Positions 11,928 through 25,640 of a stretch of DNA of 64,000 bases are shown in pieces. The stretch comes from Epiperipatus broadwayi (taxonomy: Eukaryota; Onychophora; Udeonychophora; Euonychophora; Peripatidae), in the NCBI GenBank assembly GCA_028023455.1, contig JAQFVV010000064.1:370001-434000 (forward strand), in the 5' to 3' direction. Within the stretch, counting starts at the first letter, position 1, and every line of letters starts with the position of its first letter. The position numbers and the translations under genes are program-made. Below the pieces are notes generated by a model, which was not told where the DNA came from, ran no database searches, and worked only from the letters and a program-made list of their open reading frames with translations.

Positions 11928-14730
11928 GTATAATATATATATATATATATATCCCCAGTAAATTATAAAAATTAAATTTCACAAGTGTGTATAGACTATT
12001 AATAAATAATATGGTACTAAACATCAAACAGTTGCTAAATCAGGTTTTATACTGCATCTTTATAGTAAAACAAAAAACCCAACTATAAGTATTAATATAA
12101 ATTGACATACCAGTTTGTGATAAGAACAATGTTACTGACTCTAACATCAATGAGTTTTATTTTAATTATATTGAAACACCAGTTTTTATTAAAGAAAATA
12201 TTGTTGGCTCTACCAGTAATGGAATATTTTGAATTAAGTGACAAATTGTTTTTAATCAATGTTTTTGGTCTCTGTAGTTTTAAACAAGTGACCAGTTTTC
12301 TTCCCATAATTAAAAATAGAATTAAGTGCTATATTGATTTTAGGTGGCTTAAAATTACCTTGTCTCCTCTCACACAATATCTAGTGTTACAAATTTGATT
12401 ATTTATAGTTTAAATCTATCATGATTTATGAACTTAGTTTGTTATATGATAAAGAACACTGAAAATTAATTTTTCTGTGTGTAATTAAGAAACCCATCAG
12501 TACATGATTCGCATTGAAGTTCAGATGTTTTATGTTTACAGATAATGTTTTTATTTGCTTATTAAGCGTTATTTTTGATATCTATTCTGATTAACCTTCT
12601 AAAATAATGGTTGATAAGCAAATTAAAAAAACTCATGTAAGCATAAAAACGATTAGAAAACTATGTATTGATATGTTCTATGTTTCTAATTTTAATAGTA
12701 GAATAATTTCTGTTATGAATAAAAAGTTTTCAATGTTCTTTATGTTTAAATGGGTTAATTAATAATTTCACAGTATAACTTTGAAAAGATGATAAGCAAG
12801 ATTGTTTATCCTTTCAATTGCCATGTTTATAATACTAGATATTATGAAAGACCCAAATAAATATAATATAAACTCTTAAATAGCTCAATAAGTTCAATTT
12901 TGTAAAAAAAGCTAAAAACAATCACAGGAATTTTCAAGTTATTTTTCTTTACTTATTCTACTGTAATTAGTTATTCAAATTTATTAACGTTGTCCAAGTA
13001 AAGGTTTATTAATTTTGTTTAATAATTGTGGCTGAGTGACTTTCTACCAGTTACCCAGAGTCATGGCCATCTGAGAATGTTGAAGTATTTATGTGTAAAT
13101 GATAATTTGTTTAAATTAATGATTTATATATTCCATTTTTGAAGAGCTGTACACTATTCACTTTTTTATTAATAATGTGTTTTACTCATGAATAATGGGA
13201 TTAGATTACCTTATTATGTAGCATGATATAAGTAAAAAAAGAAGAAAGACCAATGATGAAAAGCAGAAAAGAAGTGAAGACTTCCAAGTTTAGATTTGTT
13301 AATCCATAGTATGATTTACAGCTAGCCACTGTCTTTTGCAAGTGCATCCCATCTCACCAATATTTGCATTAGAATTAAAGAAATGTAATAACACATTTAT
13401 TACTAATCAATATATCATGATTTAATAAAGTATTTCTCAGTATGATACAAAAATGACTTGATTTGACACAATGGAAACTCTCAATCATGATGGGAAAGAT
13501 TTCATCCACATGCAGCACTTTGAGCCTAAACTCTATAGTTTTTCCCAACTAACCAATGTAAAAGAATGTTGTCATAAAACTTCATTTATTCTTGCCAATA
13601 ATGGCATGTGCTCATCACCATTTTAATTGTATAAAAAGAATGAAGGAAAACAAAACATTATAAAGAATTGAATTTGTATTTAGTCATAGACCCTTAATAA
13701 TATTTCTATATCCCCATATAATGAACAATATATTAATTAGATTGTCTTTGATTTGAAATGATAAAGCCTTACTTAATTATTTTTATTACTATTATTCCAT
13801 GCATTGTTTGTATATTTAATTAATTGTTTATATAATAATGGTAACAAAATTATTATTTGAAAGATATTTTATTTGTCAATAAAAATTAAAGTCAAGTATC
13901 ACATTACCTAATCTTTTTAAGCTTGTAAATAAAAACAATGTGCTGTGCTAGTTGCTCTAACAAACTTTAGTGATAAATGCCAGCAAGATATATGTGTGGT
14001 AATAGCTAAAAAATCAATCTTATCATTCTATAATAGAGAATGTAAATTATTGTAATATAAGGTAAATTTGATACATACGCATAGAAAGTACGCTGTGAGT
14101 GAGATAGAGGCAGAAGTGGTGGCCATAAGTAGATATGATGTAGCTTAGGAGATAGTACATTCAGAGTCACTTTCATTCCAAGAGAAAAGTGTTACCCTCA
14201 TTAATAGCTAATTTAGCTCAAATCCAATATAATAAAGTTATCGATAGAAAAACAGAAGATAACATAGTAAAATGGTTTGAATGAGAATAAAGGTGATCAA
14301 CTTTGGGAATTGTGCTGCTGGATGGGAAATCGGGAAACATCACCAATACCTACTATGATCATAATCAGCAGCCACAGTTTAACATTTTAATGGTTATATA
14401 ATGTAACTATTGTCATCTGGATCACAAATTATGAAAACTGTATTGACATGTCAGCTATGCCAGATCTGTATACAGGAAGCTGAGGTAATAATTAGTGATG
14501 AGCAACATAGTTTTTCTAAGGACTGATACAATATATAACTAATATCATCAATTTATGATTAAATGTCTATCCGAAATTTAAATTAACAATTATTTTTCAA
14601 TGAATTTTCTGCCATGGCAGGCTCTAAAGATTACTTTATTTTAATAAGTTTCCCTTACAGAGAATTCTTTAGTTTAAATTGACATAATTAGCCATTATAT
14701 TGATCAGTTTAGATTTTAGCTTTTGATAAC

Positions 14731-14781
<51 letters not shown>

Positions 14782-14815
14782 TTACAATATATACAATATA
14801 TATATATATATATAT
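11928..14815. other. AT-rich stretch with (TA)n runs, no gene seen
   Basis: (TA)n at 11934-11952, 14738-14780 and 14797-14815. Short overlapping ORFs near 12100-12400 on both strands have no recognisable domain and read as chance. The interval 14040-14500 is slightly richer in GC and may be an old degraded repeat, but nothing in it is identifiable. Confidence 0.5.
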
Positions 14816-16840
14816 TGTAAGGGTCATATTTGTACATTCATGAAACAAAATCCAGAGTCCTGGCAAATTATACCAAGGCTGACCTAGATGAGGGGTTGAG
14901 ACCTCAAATCATACTGCACTTCAGTTCCGCCATCAACACACCATGACTTACTACCCTATGAATGACATATTTGAGGCTACACTCAGAATTTAATTCATGT
15001 GCCAGTAATAGCAAAGGGATGAGCAAGAAACTTGGGGAATATTAACTAAATTACTAATAATTTAACCAAACACACACCTCTATGGATGGCTAGACAATGC
15101 ATATATTAATAACTAGTACTAAATTACAGTAGATTTGGATAAGATTTGGTAATGAATTATGAATAACACACTAAACATTTATCAGTTTAAAATATTTAAT
15201 TGTGAAAATATAAGATAAATAATACAAAATACAAAAACTGCATCAGGATTTACACACCCTGGTATAGCAATGATTAGCAAGTTAGAGAACAGAATCTCAT
15301 CTGATGCACTATGATTTAAAAAGGTTAATTACAAATTTAATAACCTAGAGTCTAATCATTGTCTTAATTATAGTATGCCATCCCTATGAGATTTGCTAAT
15401 AATCAAATCCTATGAGAATAATAACTAACAGATATAACTTATTACATAATGAGAAACAAACATGCTCTTTATGCATATTGCATTATATAAACTAGATCGG
15501 AGGTTCACATCAATTCTGAACAAATAATATTATGGAGGGCAAACTGGTGATTTGTAGAATAACTTTTGAGACTATGGTGCTACATAAAATAAATAAGAGA
15601 TGTGGCTGAATGTGCAGTTATTCATGGGATTTAGTACCCAGTACTCAGTTCCTATGGACTGTACGACTTGCTATCTTGAATACATGAAAATTTAGTTTGG
15701 TTGATCAGAGCAGCTTAAAAAACAATCTAAAAAGTGAGCTGTCCAAACTAAGAATAATGATGTGGCCCTTAAAACCAAAACCCATTTTAATAAAATATAT
15801 ATAGCAAGGCATATATGTCATCTGTGTGCTTTATAAAAACACATTCATAATGCTTTCTAAAAAATAAATGTTAAATTAATCAAGCACTAAATCTATAGTT
15901 TCGATCTGTGAAACTACTAAACGCTGGTTCAGAAATTAGCATACTTAAATCATGGTAAGAGGGATTAATTATAAGTGATTTAGTTTATACAGTAATCCAT
16001 ATAGTTTATAAAAAAAGCTAAAGAGGAATAAAGCATATTTGGGACTTAAAATTAACTAATTATTTATATGTTTTAAAATATCACCCTCACTTTTACTTAA
16101 CTAAGGAGACATTTAATAAATAAACCTGAATTATACAATAAGCCAAAAGATAGTAGCTTAATGAATATATGTAAGAGTAGGTTTTCAGATTGAAGATTTA
16201 TAGGTATGCTAAACAGCAACAGAAATTAGCTACATAAGAATTTCTAGTCAGCTCTCCAAATTTGTTATTATTATCAATCTGCACTCTTAATGACATAACA
16301 TAAATAGATGAATTAACAATATATAAAACAGAAAATAGGCATAACCACACATTAGAAAGATAGATAAATAATAATAACTGATACAGTTATTATGTTGAGA
16401 AATTTATCAATTATAAATATTTATTAGCAGGCAAGATTTTTACAAAGATTATTATTAAATTAAAGGTTACAAAATTTACCTGTTAAAAGTTATTAATTAT
16501 GAATGTTCGACATTTAGCTAGCTTTAGAGTTATGAATTAATTTAATAGATTAGTTTAATATATTTATAAAGCTCTGTGGGAAGAAATTTACCAATCTTCT
16601 TCTAGCCGAGGTGTTCATGTGATGTTTAGTACTGGCATTCTCCATTAGGCTGACTTGTCTGATATCTTCTTGGCAGGCTGTAGGTTTTGAACTTCATCCC
16701 CATCCTGGACCAATTTTTTGAGAAGAAAGGTGGTAGCTGGTCACTCTCTACCCCATGGTTTTCATTGTAGAAAGCGTGAACCTTGATGTATGAATTTTGG
16801 TTTTTTTTATTAACTCTTTCTCATCCCTCCTCATAAGCCA
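14816..16840. repeat. Diverged LTR-like repeat, copy A
   Basis: Starts TGTAAGGGTC directly after (TA)n. It shares a head motif with 21432-23188: a block near 14940-15010 aligns with one near 21560-21625, both containing ACATTTGA-like sequence followed by TTCATG and GTGCCAGT. Both copies end near a TTAATTAACTCT-type sequence. The GC-richer tail (16590-16800) has no ORF. Copies are too diverged to fix boundaries, and an old solo LTR is only a guess. Confidence 0.35.
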
Positions 16841-19059
16841 TTAAAAGTTGTTTATGACTTTTAATTTTCAATTTTAAGTTTTAATAACTAGCATAAATTT
16901 TAAAAAGAACAAAATATCTGGCTTGGTTATTGACAAATAGTGCCAATTAATGATTTTGTCTTTGCCCTTTTTAGCTTTATTTTTAAATCTTTAAAAATCT
17001 TCGGTTTTCAGTTTACAATTTAATGAGAGGTATTTCTGAGAAACTGATGACCCTGATTCTCTCTTTTTTTAAGAGATTTAAGTTTTCAACATTCTGCTAT
17101 ATGTATAAGACAGACACCCCTCAATTTAAGGTTTATATGTGAATACCAACAAATCTATAATTTAAATAACTTAAAAGATAACTTAAAAAAAATTAAAAAA
17201 TCTGTCATGTGTACTATATCTATCACATTACAATTCCCTTCACTTATAAACATAGGTGTGCTCCCACACATCAATGATCTTCATAACTGACATTAATTTA
17301 ATCATTTTAAAATTATGATTGCATATACATTATATGCATACAAACATTAATAATACTATTAGATGTACACACATAACCACATGTACATGTTAATATATGT
17401 TATTATCTATCAAAATAAATTATTATAAGCTTATATATATGGACTGGGAGGGTTTGAACTAGGAAAGAAGACTACTATAGCACATAGTATGTGAAACAGG
17501 ATGATAGACAAAAATACTGTTTCAATATATATTATGATAGTAAATCTTCACTGTGCTCTTTAAAATACATTAAATTATATTAAGAGTTGGGTTATAGAAC
17601 CCAACTTATTTTTTTTAAGAATGAATCAATGCTTTGTCTAAATAAAATCATATAGTGTTATTGCATTTTATATTATTTTAACAGCAAATTTAATGAGAAC
17701 TTGACATTATTATTGTCATTAATATTTTGAAATGATGACTTGTCAAAGTAATCAAATTATATATCTGATAACACTTAATAAGTGTCAGTTATTAAAAAAA
17801 ATCAATACTCACAGGAAATTCAATATTTACTATATTTTCTTAAAAAAAATTAAAAGTACTCAAAGAGTTTATTGCATTAAATGTAATTAATTAAAAAAAC
17901 ATATAGGAATATTTATTTTAAATTATTTTCATTATTATTCTTTAAAAAAATTAAAGTGATAAAATATTATTAAGGTTGCAGGCTTGTGAATGTGTGAATC
18001 ACGCAAGTAAAACAATGATTTGTATTTAAGATGCTATTAAAAAAACTGTTGATTTATATAGCAACTAGAAAACATCACATGATCACCATTTCTTATGCTT
18101 GCTCAAAACTGTTGAGGATAGAGAAAGCATTCTTAAGTGGATAAAAGTTTTAAATTTATACTTTACATATATCTGATTGCAGTATTTATAAATAATCAAT
18201 TATATAATTACGTTTATTACTTTGAAAAAATACAGACATCAAATTATAATATAATATATATAAATATATATAATTAAAATACTAATTATATCAATGCAAA
18301 ATTCTCAATTATTAAATCTGTGTTGAAAACACAAGTGAATTTTTCATTTCCATTTCCACGACCTTAATAAAAATATAAGATTTGGCAATAATATGCATGC
18401 ACACACACATATATATGCATATTTTCCCATAATATATTAACCATTGCAATAATAATAAAATAAAATATTAACGGCAATAATAAATCTTTATAATGATACA
18501 TTTAAATAACTGAAGTACTTTCAGTTAGTTTAATAATCATTTTCAACTGTAAAATATGTAATATCCCAAGATTCATCATTTTTTTGTATTTTTGTTATTT
18601 CTATTTATAAAAATTGTCTCTTAATTTTTCTTTTATTACATTTTTTCCTATTAAGAATTCTAAAGTTATTCAGATCAAAATTGCAGTAAAAGTACATGAT
18701 TTATTCATGCTCCAAAAAAACAGGTACTCATAGTAAATCATTATTTATATATAAGTACTGAAGTTTTTTTATTAATCATTTCTCAATATTATATCTCCAT
18801 TACAACCATATGTGATGGTTTGCATTTACATGAAATTCAATGTAACATATTATTATTTTATTTCCTAGTTAATAAATTTTATAATTATTTGCCAATCTAT
18901 TTGTATTAGTGAAAAGACAAAATTAAACATTATAACATTATTTATAATATTTTTAACAAACTTAGGTTGGATATTTGAAACATATTGAATAGGTATTTAT
19001 CTGAAGGTTTGTGATGGTGGTATATTATTAGCTGTGTTATGTTGGACTATTTTCATCAT
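16841..19059. other. AT-rich stretch, no gene seen
   Basis: Homopolymer and TA-rich sequence with no supportable ORF, RNA gene or repeat boundary. Confidence 0.5.
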
Positions 19060-19305
19060 CTATGAGGTACAAAAAAATTTAAACTTTATTTAAACTTTCC
19101 AAATACAAACAACATGTTAGTACTAACACACAAATAGACAATACAGGTTAGTAATTAATTACACAATGTTTCAAGTAGCATTATTCTCCACTCTTCCTCA
19201 GATGTTGTGCCTGACCAGTGACAGTATTAGCATAGAAGTTGAACTTGCATCTTTAGATTTTTGAATATTGAATTTAAGGCCAACATTCTAACCAACTGTG
19301 CTATT
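19060..19305 (-). repeat. tRNA-derived SINE (minus strand)
   Basis: Read on the minus strand from 19305, the head has a pol III A box (TAGCACAGTTGGTTAGA) followed by a tRNA-like body ending in a degraded B box (GCAAGTTCAACTT) near 19235-19245. A central block ACATCTGAGGAAGAGTGG near 19192-19210 is followed by CTTGAAAC, and an AT-rich tail runs to about 19060. The A/B spacing and the GAGGAAG...GAAAC body are typical of invertebrate tRNA SINEs. The exact tail end is uncertain. Confidence 0.6.
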
Positions 19306-19404
19306 CTGTTAAAAGAAACATATACTAGAAATTTGATATATTTAAATATGATGGTTCATTCAAATTCTCCTGAGTCGTTCAATTTTTTTAAGAGCAAGAC
19401 TATA

Positions 19405-19610
<206 letters not shown>

Positions 19611-19824
19611 TGTTTCAAAGCAAAACTTTATTGAGTCTAAAAAGTTACAGAGTCACATCTAGTAATATATAGATTTTTTACAAATGAAAAACAAATTACA
19701 ACTTTCAGTATATAAGTCTTTATCTTTTCTGCATACTCTTTTTTCTTCTTGTTTTTAAATTTGGCCTTCTATTTAGTTCAGTTTATGCTTGCATTTTTTT
19801 AAAGTTGGGAAAAATGCTGATGTT

Positions 19825-20324
19825 NNNNNNNNNNNNNNNNNNNNNNNNNNNNNNNNNNNNNNNNNNNNNNNNNNNNNNNNNNNNNNNNNNNNNNNNNNNN
19901 NNNNNNNNNNNNNNNNNNNNNNNNNNNNNNNNNNNNNNNNNNNNNNNNNNNNNNNNNNNNNNNNNNNNNNNNNNNNNNNNNNNNNNNNNNNNNNNNNNNN
20001 NNNNNNNNNNNNNNNNNNNNNNNNNNNNNNNNNNNNNNNNNNNNNNNNNNNNNNNNNNNNNNNNNNNNNNNNNNNNNNNNNNNNNNNNNNNNNNNNNNNN
20101 NNNNNNNNNNNNNNNNNNNNNNNNNNNNNNNNNNNNNNNNNNNNNNNNNNNNNNNNNNNNNNNNNNNNNNNNNNNNNNNNNNNNNNNNNNNNNNNNNNNN
20201 NNNNNNNNNNNNNNNNNNNNNNNNNNNNNNNNNNNNNNNNNNNNNNNNNNNNNNNNNNNNNNNNNNNNNNNNNNNNNNNNNNNNNNNNNNNNNNNNNNNN
20301 NNNNNNNNNNNNNNNNNNNNNNNN
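19825..20324. other. Assembly gap (500 N)
   Basis: Exactly 500 unknown bases, the conventional size for a gap of unknown length, so true spacing across it is not known. Confidence 0.99.
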
Positions 20325-20388
20325 ATAAAGTCAGAGATTCTTGATGTAATTATATATTAGGTAAGCTTTTGCCATCTAAATTACTATA

Positions 20389-21350
20389 CACCTGGGTCTC
20401 GTTTTATGCAGTAGATAAGTTCCACAGAAAACCCGCATTAAAAAAAATCACAGAAAAATAGACTTAACTTATCTTGAAAAATGGGGGATAGGATCTGTAA
20501 TTTTCAGAATTCACATAAAAGCAAAGCAACAAAGAAAAATTATTTTAAAATTTGTATAAAAAAATAAGCAAATAGAGCATGACTAATAAAAAATTTCAAA
20601 TATTTGAAAAAAATTAATACAAGACAAACTTTTTTTACTTTTTTTATTAACTACAGTATTTAATTTTACATTTTTCATACATATTTTAATCATTACCGCT
20701 AGCATTCATTTGTAAACTGGTAAGAAATCAGATTGGATGTGATATGATGTGATGTATTGTGGCTTCTCCTTAAACAAAGTCAAGAATCTCTCAGCAATTA
20801 TGCCCAGAAAAACCTGTTAGCCACTTTGTTTTTATTCATGATGTGCAACTAGTGCCACTTTTAGTTTTGTGCTGTGTTAATGGTTTTCTGTTTTTATATT
20901 TAAAAAATGAGATCATAATCAAAACAAAAAGATTATACATAGTCATTAGAAAGATTATTTTCAGTTTATAAAATCTTTGTTTTTAATTTTAAAAATCTAA
21001 AAGATTATTTATTTCTGTTATATATAACAAAATACGGTTTAAAAGTTCAAATTTTTTGAATATTTATTACAATATTTTTATACATAAATATAAATCTATT
21101 ATTATTATTTACTCATTAGTATAAATAGGTTATTTACATAGAAGCTAAAATTCTAAATACAGCTTCAGGCCATATTCATGTTATATTTTTTTTTAAAAAA
21201 AAGTATTTCAAGTCAAAATAAGTTATTAATAATTTAAATTTTTTGATATCTAATAAATATAGTGAAATATGAAAGATATTGAGAAGAAACATGAATCGCA
21301 TAACTTCAAAATCGCATTAATAATAATCCACATAAAACGAAACCCAGGTG
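20389..21350. mobile_element. MITE flanked by TA, Tc1/mariner-pogo-like
   Basis: A 962-bp unit whose ends are inverted repeats: CACCTGGGTCTCGTTTTATG at the left and its imperfect complement CATAAAACGAAACCCAGGTG at the right. TA dinucleotides lie immediately outside (20387-20388 and 21351-21352), which fits the TA target of Tc1/mariner/pogo elements. The interior is AT-rich with no transposase ORF, so it would depend on a transposase from elsewhere. Family assignment rests on the TA and terminus style only. Confidence 0.75.
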
Positions 21351-21431
21351 TATTCTTTTTATTTGCTCCACTTAGTTAGGATGTATCATATTTTATCTGT
21401 GATTTTGATGTACATTTGTTAATATATATAT

Positions 21432-23188
21432 TGTAACAGTCAAAACATGTCTATCTCACTAACACACTGCAGAATTTAAACACAGGACATAGAACTCAAC
21501 ACTAGGAGAGTTACCTCTTGAAATCTCAAGTTCGAATCCAAAGTCCAAACTCCACAATGCCCTCTATGTGACAACACATTTGATGCTACTAATAGTATCA
21601 TTTCATGCTGGTGCCAGTGATCAGAGAGAAAACAAAAGACTCTATATCTAAAATAGCTTTAGGTTAATTCAACAATAACTTATAGATGTGCCAAAGATAA
21701 GTTTAATATACTATGTAATTTATATTGCACCCCGAATAAATAGAGAAAAAAGAAATAAATTTATGAATAAGATTTTAATGATTTGATAAAAAATAATTTA
21801 GCGATATAACTTTGATAGTTATATAATAAACAAACAAGATGGCTGATACCTCATACTTGGGTTCGTTTAAATAATGTGTCTAAAATATATTGACACGGTA
21901 GGCATATGTGAGTCACGTAAAGTCTAACACAGAATTTGAAATATTTTAAAACATTTATAACCGGAGATTTAAATGGAGATCGAGAGTCGCTCGCGAATAG
22001 ATTATAAGATCGAGCTACACTGAACAGATTTGAAATTCATTTAAATATAATTCTTTTAATAAGTCAAGGGAAATATACGGTGGTGCTAGCGAGTATATGC
22101 TGAGGAGGGTATAGTTTATGAGTATGCAACATTAAAGGATGGCAAAAGGTCTTGGCATTGGATAGGCACTTTGCCTTTTATCAGGGATGTCTCTAGCCCA
22201 CTCACATCTCAAGCCTGGCCCACACCCAGGAGCTTCGTAACTGTGGGGACATACATGAAATAATTTCCATGTGCCATTTTAGCACAGGACTGGGAACCGC
22301 GGAGTAAAATATGGGGGAAATGGATTTGAACGATGATGACCTTTGCCAACAGGAGGTTTCCAGCACCCATGCATGTTTACTAGCAACACAGCTTAATTTT
22401 CATAAGAATTAATAACACAAAGGGCAATTCATTAAGGAACAGAAATAGCTCGCTCTCGACTTTCATATTTTAATGGCCAGCAGACTCTCAACAAAACTTA
22501 AGATAAACAAATATTCATTTAACAAAATTTTATACGCAAAATATACTTTAAAACATATATATAAGAGATACTTTTAAATAGAAACGATGGGGGGGGGGGA
22601 AATGCATGTTTGCGGTTTATAAACTAAGATGGCAACCACGCATCATTTAACTTCCCTACGTAACTCACATTAGTCTAAAGAAATTAATTATACATTTCAT
22701 CATAACACATTAAAATTAAACATTTATAAATATAATAGAAAATCAACCCAAGCACAGTTCAGCATGCATTAGAAAATGTTTAAATAAATACATTTATAGA
22801 ATATACAAAATTGTTAGCTATAGCTTGAAGTTTTCCAAGATCTCGGGTTGATTTTAATTACCTTGTTCTTTTTAACTCTGTCCGTGGGCATTTCCAAACT
22901 TATAGCAAAGTTCTTAAGTAAAGTTATGAGTTTCTTTGGTTCATGGTTCCGCAGCAGCAGTTAGTAGATTTTAGGAGCAGCATTTCTTTGGGTTGGTTCA
23001 GTTGGATTCCATGATACGGTGACAGGACATCAGATTTTGAATGACGGATGGCCGAGGCACAGGAACCCGAGGAAAGACAACCTACTGGCCCATTACCCCA
23101 ACATTCTAAGGTTAATAATCTTAAAACTGGATTTACTGTCACGATCAGGTAGGTTAATTAATAACTCTGTCTAATAATAATCATTACA
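21432..23188. repeat. Diverged LTR-like repeat, copy B
   Basis: Runs from TGTAACAG (after a TA run) to ATCATTACA, giving LTR-like TG...CA ends. The head resembles 14816-16840. A B-box-like GTTCGAATCC occurs at about 21530 but no matching A box was found. Locally higher GC at 21960-23150 gives a 72-codon minus-strand ORF (22924-23142) with no recognisable domain and low plausibility. Confidence 0.35.
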
Positions 23189-23407
23189 ATCAATCAGCCC
23201 TATTTATATGCTCTCTCTGATTACAATCTAACCCTGCGGTGATAAAATCCATTCTTTAATTATTACACATTTGAAAAATATGGACTGCATTTTCTAATTC
23301 AAATCTGTTCATAAGCACTGTTTTATCTTATCAAATATACTAGTAAAACTAGTGCCAATATGATTAAAATTAGCCACTATTGTTCTTTCCTTACCCTCAC
23401 TGACTTA

Positions 23408-23415
23408 AAGAAAAT
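23408..23415 (+). repeat. Target site duplication, left (AAGAAAAT)
   Basis: Identical to 27891-27898 and directly abuts the GGTAATCA terminus. Eight bases fits Merlin (8-9 bp). Confidence 0.9.
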
Positions 23416-24421
23416 GGTAATCAAGTATTTACCTTGCAATGACGTATTTCGCCTGAAGGCTCACCACTGTAATTATCCGATATTTGCGTCGTCGGAAGAA
23501 CACATCAACGTTGTCATGGCAACGAAGACACTGACATGACTAATTCTAGAAATTTTATTTTTTGTTACATTACTATTACGTCATAAGCCTGAAGGCATAC
23601 CGCTGTAATTATCCGAATTTACGAGATTTTTTTTTTGTCTTGACCCGCGAGATTTAAAAGTGTATTTTTTCCTATTTGTTGCATCGTTTTATTGAGTGCA
23701 GCAGCGTTTTTTTGCATACCATTTTTAGAGCTTTAATTTTCAGTGATTTCAGAAAACTTTTTTAATAAATCATTACTTCCTCAACAATTGTAAGTAATTT
23801 ACATGTTATTTCTTCTATGATATTAAGTGGGTGTATTTTATATTTTATTAATTTCCCGGATTTTCTGAAAAAAACTCCCATAAGAAAAGGCACGTGTTTG
23901 AAGGCTCCATAATATCCTGGTAATCAAGTATTTACCTTGCAATGACGTATTTCGCCTGAAGGCTCACCACTGTAATTATCCGATATTTGCGTCGTCGGAA
24001 GAACACATCAACGTTGTCATGGCAACGAAGACACTGACATGACTAATTCTAGAAATTTTATTTTTTGTTACATTACTATTACGTCATAAGCCTGAAGGCA
24101 TACCGCTGTAATTATCCGAATTTACGAGATTTTTTTTTTGTCTTGACCCGCGAGATTTAAAAGTGTATTTTTTCCTATTTGTTGCATCGTTTTATTGAGT
24201 GCAGCAGCGTTTTTTTGCATACCATTTTTAGAGCTTTAATTTTCAGTGATTTCAGAAAACTTTTTTAATAAATCATTACTTCCTCAACAATTGTAAGTAA
24301 TTTACATGTTATTTCTTCTATGATATTAAGTGGGTGTATTTTATATTTTATTAATTTCCCGGATTTTCTGAAAAAAACTCCCATAAGAAAAGGCACGTGT
24401 TTGAAGGCTCCATAATATCCT
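23416..24421 (+). repeat. 503-bp tandem duplication of the Merlin left end
   Basis: Unit 1 (23416-23918) and unit 2 (23919-24421) look identical by eye. Each starts with the terminal GGTAATCAAG and ends GGCTCCATAATATCC. Each holds two copies of a subterminal motif CCTGAAGGC-(N4)-CC-(N)-CTGTAATTATCCGA (near 23452 and 23589 in unit 1). Only the outer copy is flanked by the target duplication. Either recent duplication or an assembly error could produce it. Confidence 0.9.
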
Positions 24422-24838
24422 TCGTTCATTTTCAGTGTTTTAATAGTTCAGCAATTTTTTTACCATTTTTAAAAAAGAAATCATTACTTTCTCAACAATT
24501 GTAAGTAATTTACATGTTATTTCTTCTATGATATTAAGTGGATGTATTTTATATTTTATTAATTTTCCGGATTTTCTGAAAAAAAAACTCACATAAGAAA
24601 AGGCACGTGGTTTGAAGGCTCCAGAACGTTCATTTTCAGTGTTTTAATAGTTCAGCAATTTTTTTACCATTTTTAAAAAATAAATCATTACTTTCTCAAC
24701 AATTGTAAGTAATTTACATGTTATTTCTTCTATGATATTAAGTGGATGTATTTTATATTTTATTAATTTTCCGGATTTTCTGAAAAAAAACTCCCATAAG
24801 AAAAGGCACATGGTTTGAAGGCTCCAGAATATCCTTCA
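24422..24838 (+). repeat. Two further partial copies of the Merlin left-end 3' half
   Basis: About 200-bp blocks (from 24424 and from about 24626) repeat the stretch running from TTTTCAGTG to GAAGGCTCCA of the 503-bp unit with small changes, extending the nested amplification. Confidence 0.8.
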
Positions 24839-24873
24839 TAACGGCTCTCCGTTTTATATATTGTTGGTCCAGA

Positions 24874-25128
24874 GAATTAACGTCTATCCTATTTTGTGCT
24901 GACGAGTTAGAAATGGCGGTCAAGACTGTGATTGACTGGAACAACTATCTCCGCGAAGTATGTGCATGGAAGCTGTTACATAATGAAAGGCGGAAAATCG
25001 GAGGCCCTAACACAATTGTGGAAATAGACGAAACTCTATGTGGAGGCGTACCTACAAAGATGGTCATTTTGGTGCAATTCTACAACATATAAGCCAGCTC
25101 AGTCCACCGCAGTAATCGTTATTTGGGT
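24874..25128 (+). pseudogene. Merlin transposase fragment (DDE, IS1595/ISXO2 type)
   Basis: The frame through ATG 24913 gives AVKTVIDWNNYLREVC, then a Lys/Arg-rich linker, then IGGPNTIVEIDETL, and stops at 25090-25092. The DW...REVC helix and the IGGP..VEIDE block, whose Asp is the first catalytic carboxylate, are signatures of the IS1595/Merlin transposase. The family normally continues with an Arg-rich RRKY-like segment; here a similar MWRRTYKDGHF is found one frame over, so a frameshift follows EIDETL. The second and third catalytic residues are absent. A TCCAG acceptor-like site at about 24873 and a GTAAGT donor at 25129 suggest this was an exon. Merlin transposase is about 250-350 residues; here about 70 remain. 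Confidence 0.8.
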
Positions 25129-25184
25129 AAGTATGCATTTTGTTGTGATAATTCATCTTTTATTTTCCTTATAAATTACAGTAG

Positions 25185-25640
25185 TAGACTCGCAGTTTTC
25201 ACTTTATGGTAGGTTTTTTTTTAAGACGACAAAATTATTATTTGAATACTTGCAGAATTATTAATTCAGGACTTGCACTTTAAGATACGTTTTTTAAAAA
25301 AGAAAATTAATATTTGTAGACTTGCAGTTTTCACTTTATGATAGGCTTTTTTAAGACGACAAAATTATTATTTGAATACTTATTAATTATTAATTCCTAG
25401 TTATTTCCACTAAAAAAATATTCATATGTTTATATAGTACTTTTAAGATCACTTTATGATAGGTTTTTTTTTTAAGATGACAAAATTATTATTTGAATAC
25501 TTGCAGAATTATTAATTCAGGACTCGCACTTTAAGATACGTTTTTTAAAAAAGAAAATTAATATTTGTAGACTCGCAGTTATTTGTAGATTTGCAGTTTT
25601 GCTTTATGATAATTTTTTAAAATTTATATAGTACTTTTAA
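25185..25640 (+). repeat. Degenerate tandem repeat inside Merlin, about 120-135 bp unit
   Basis: Three to four diverged units contain GACTCGCAGTTTTCACTTTA, ATGATAGG, AAGACGACAAAATTATTATT and TTAAGATACGTTTTTTAAAA. The GACTCGCAGTTTT core recurs in the satellite that follows, so both arrays appear to derive from one seed. Confidence 0.8.

Noticed and set aside
12092-12398. Overlapping ORFs on both strands
   Set aside because: Hydrophobic low-complexity translation of AT-rich DNA, mirrored on the other strand.
19789-20344. Long ORFs spanning the N gap
   Set aside because: Composed of unknown residues; an artefact of the gap.
22924-23142. 72-codon minus-strand ORF with Cys and Gly
   Set aside because: Lies in an LTR-like repeat with locally higher GC; no domain, no splice context.
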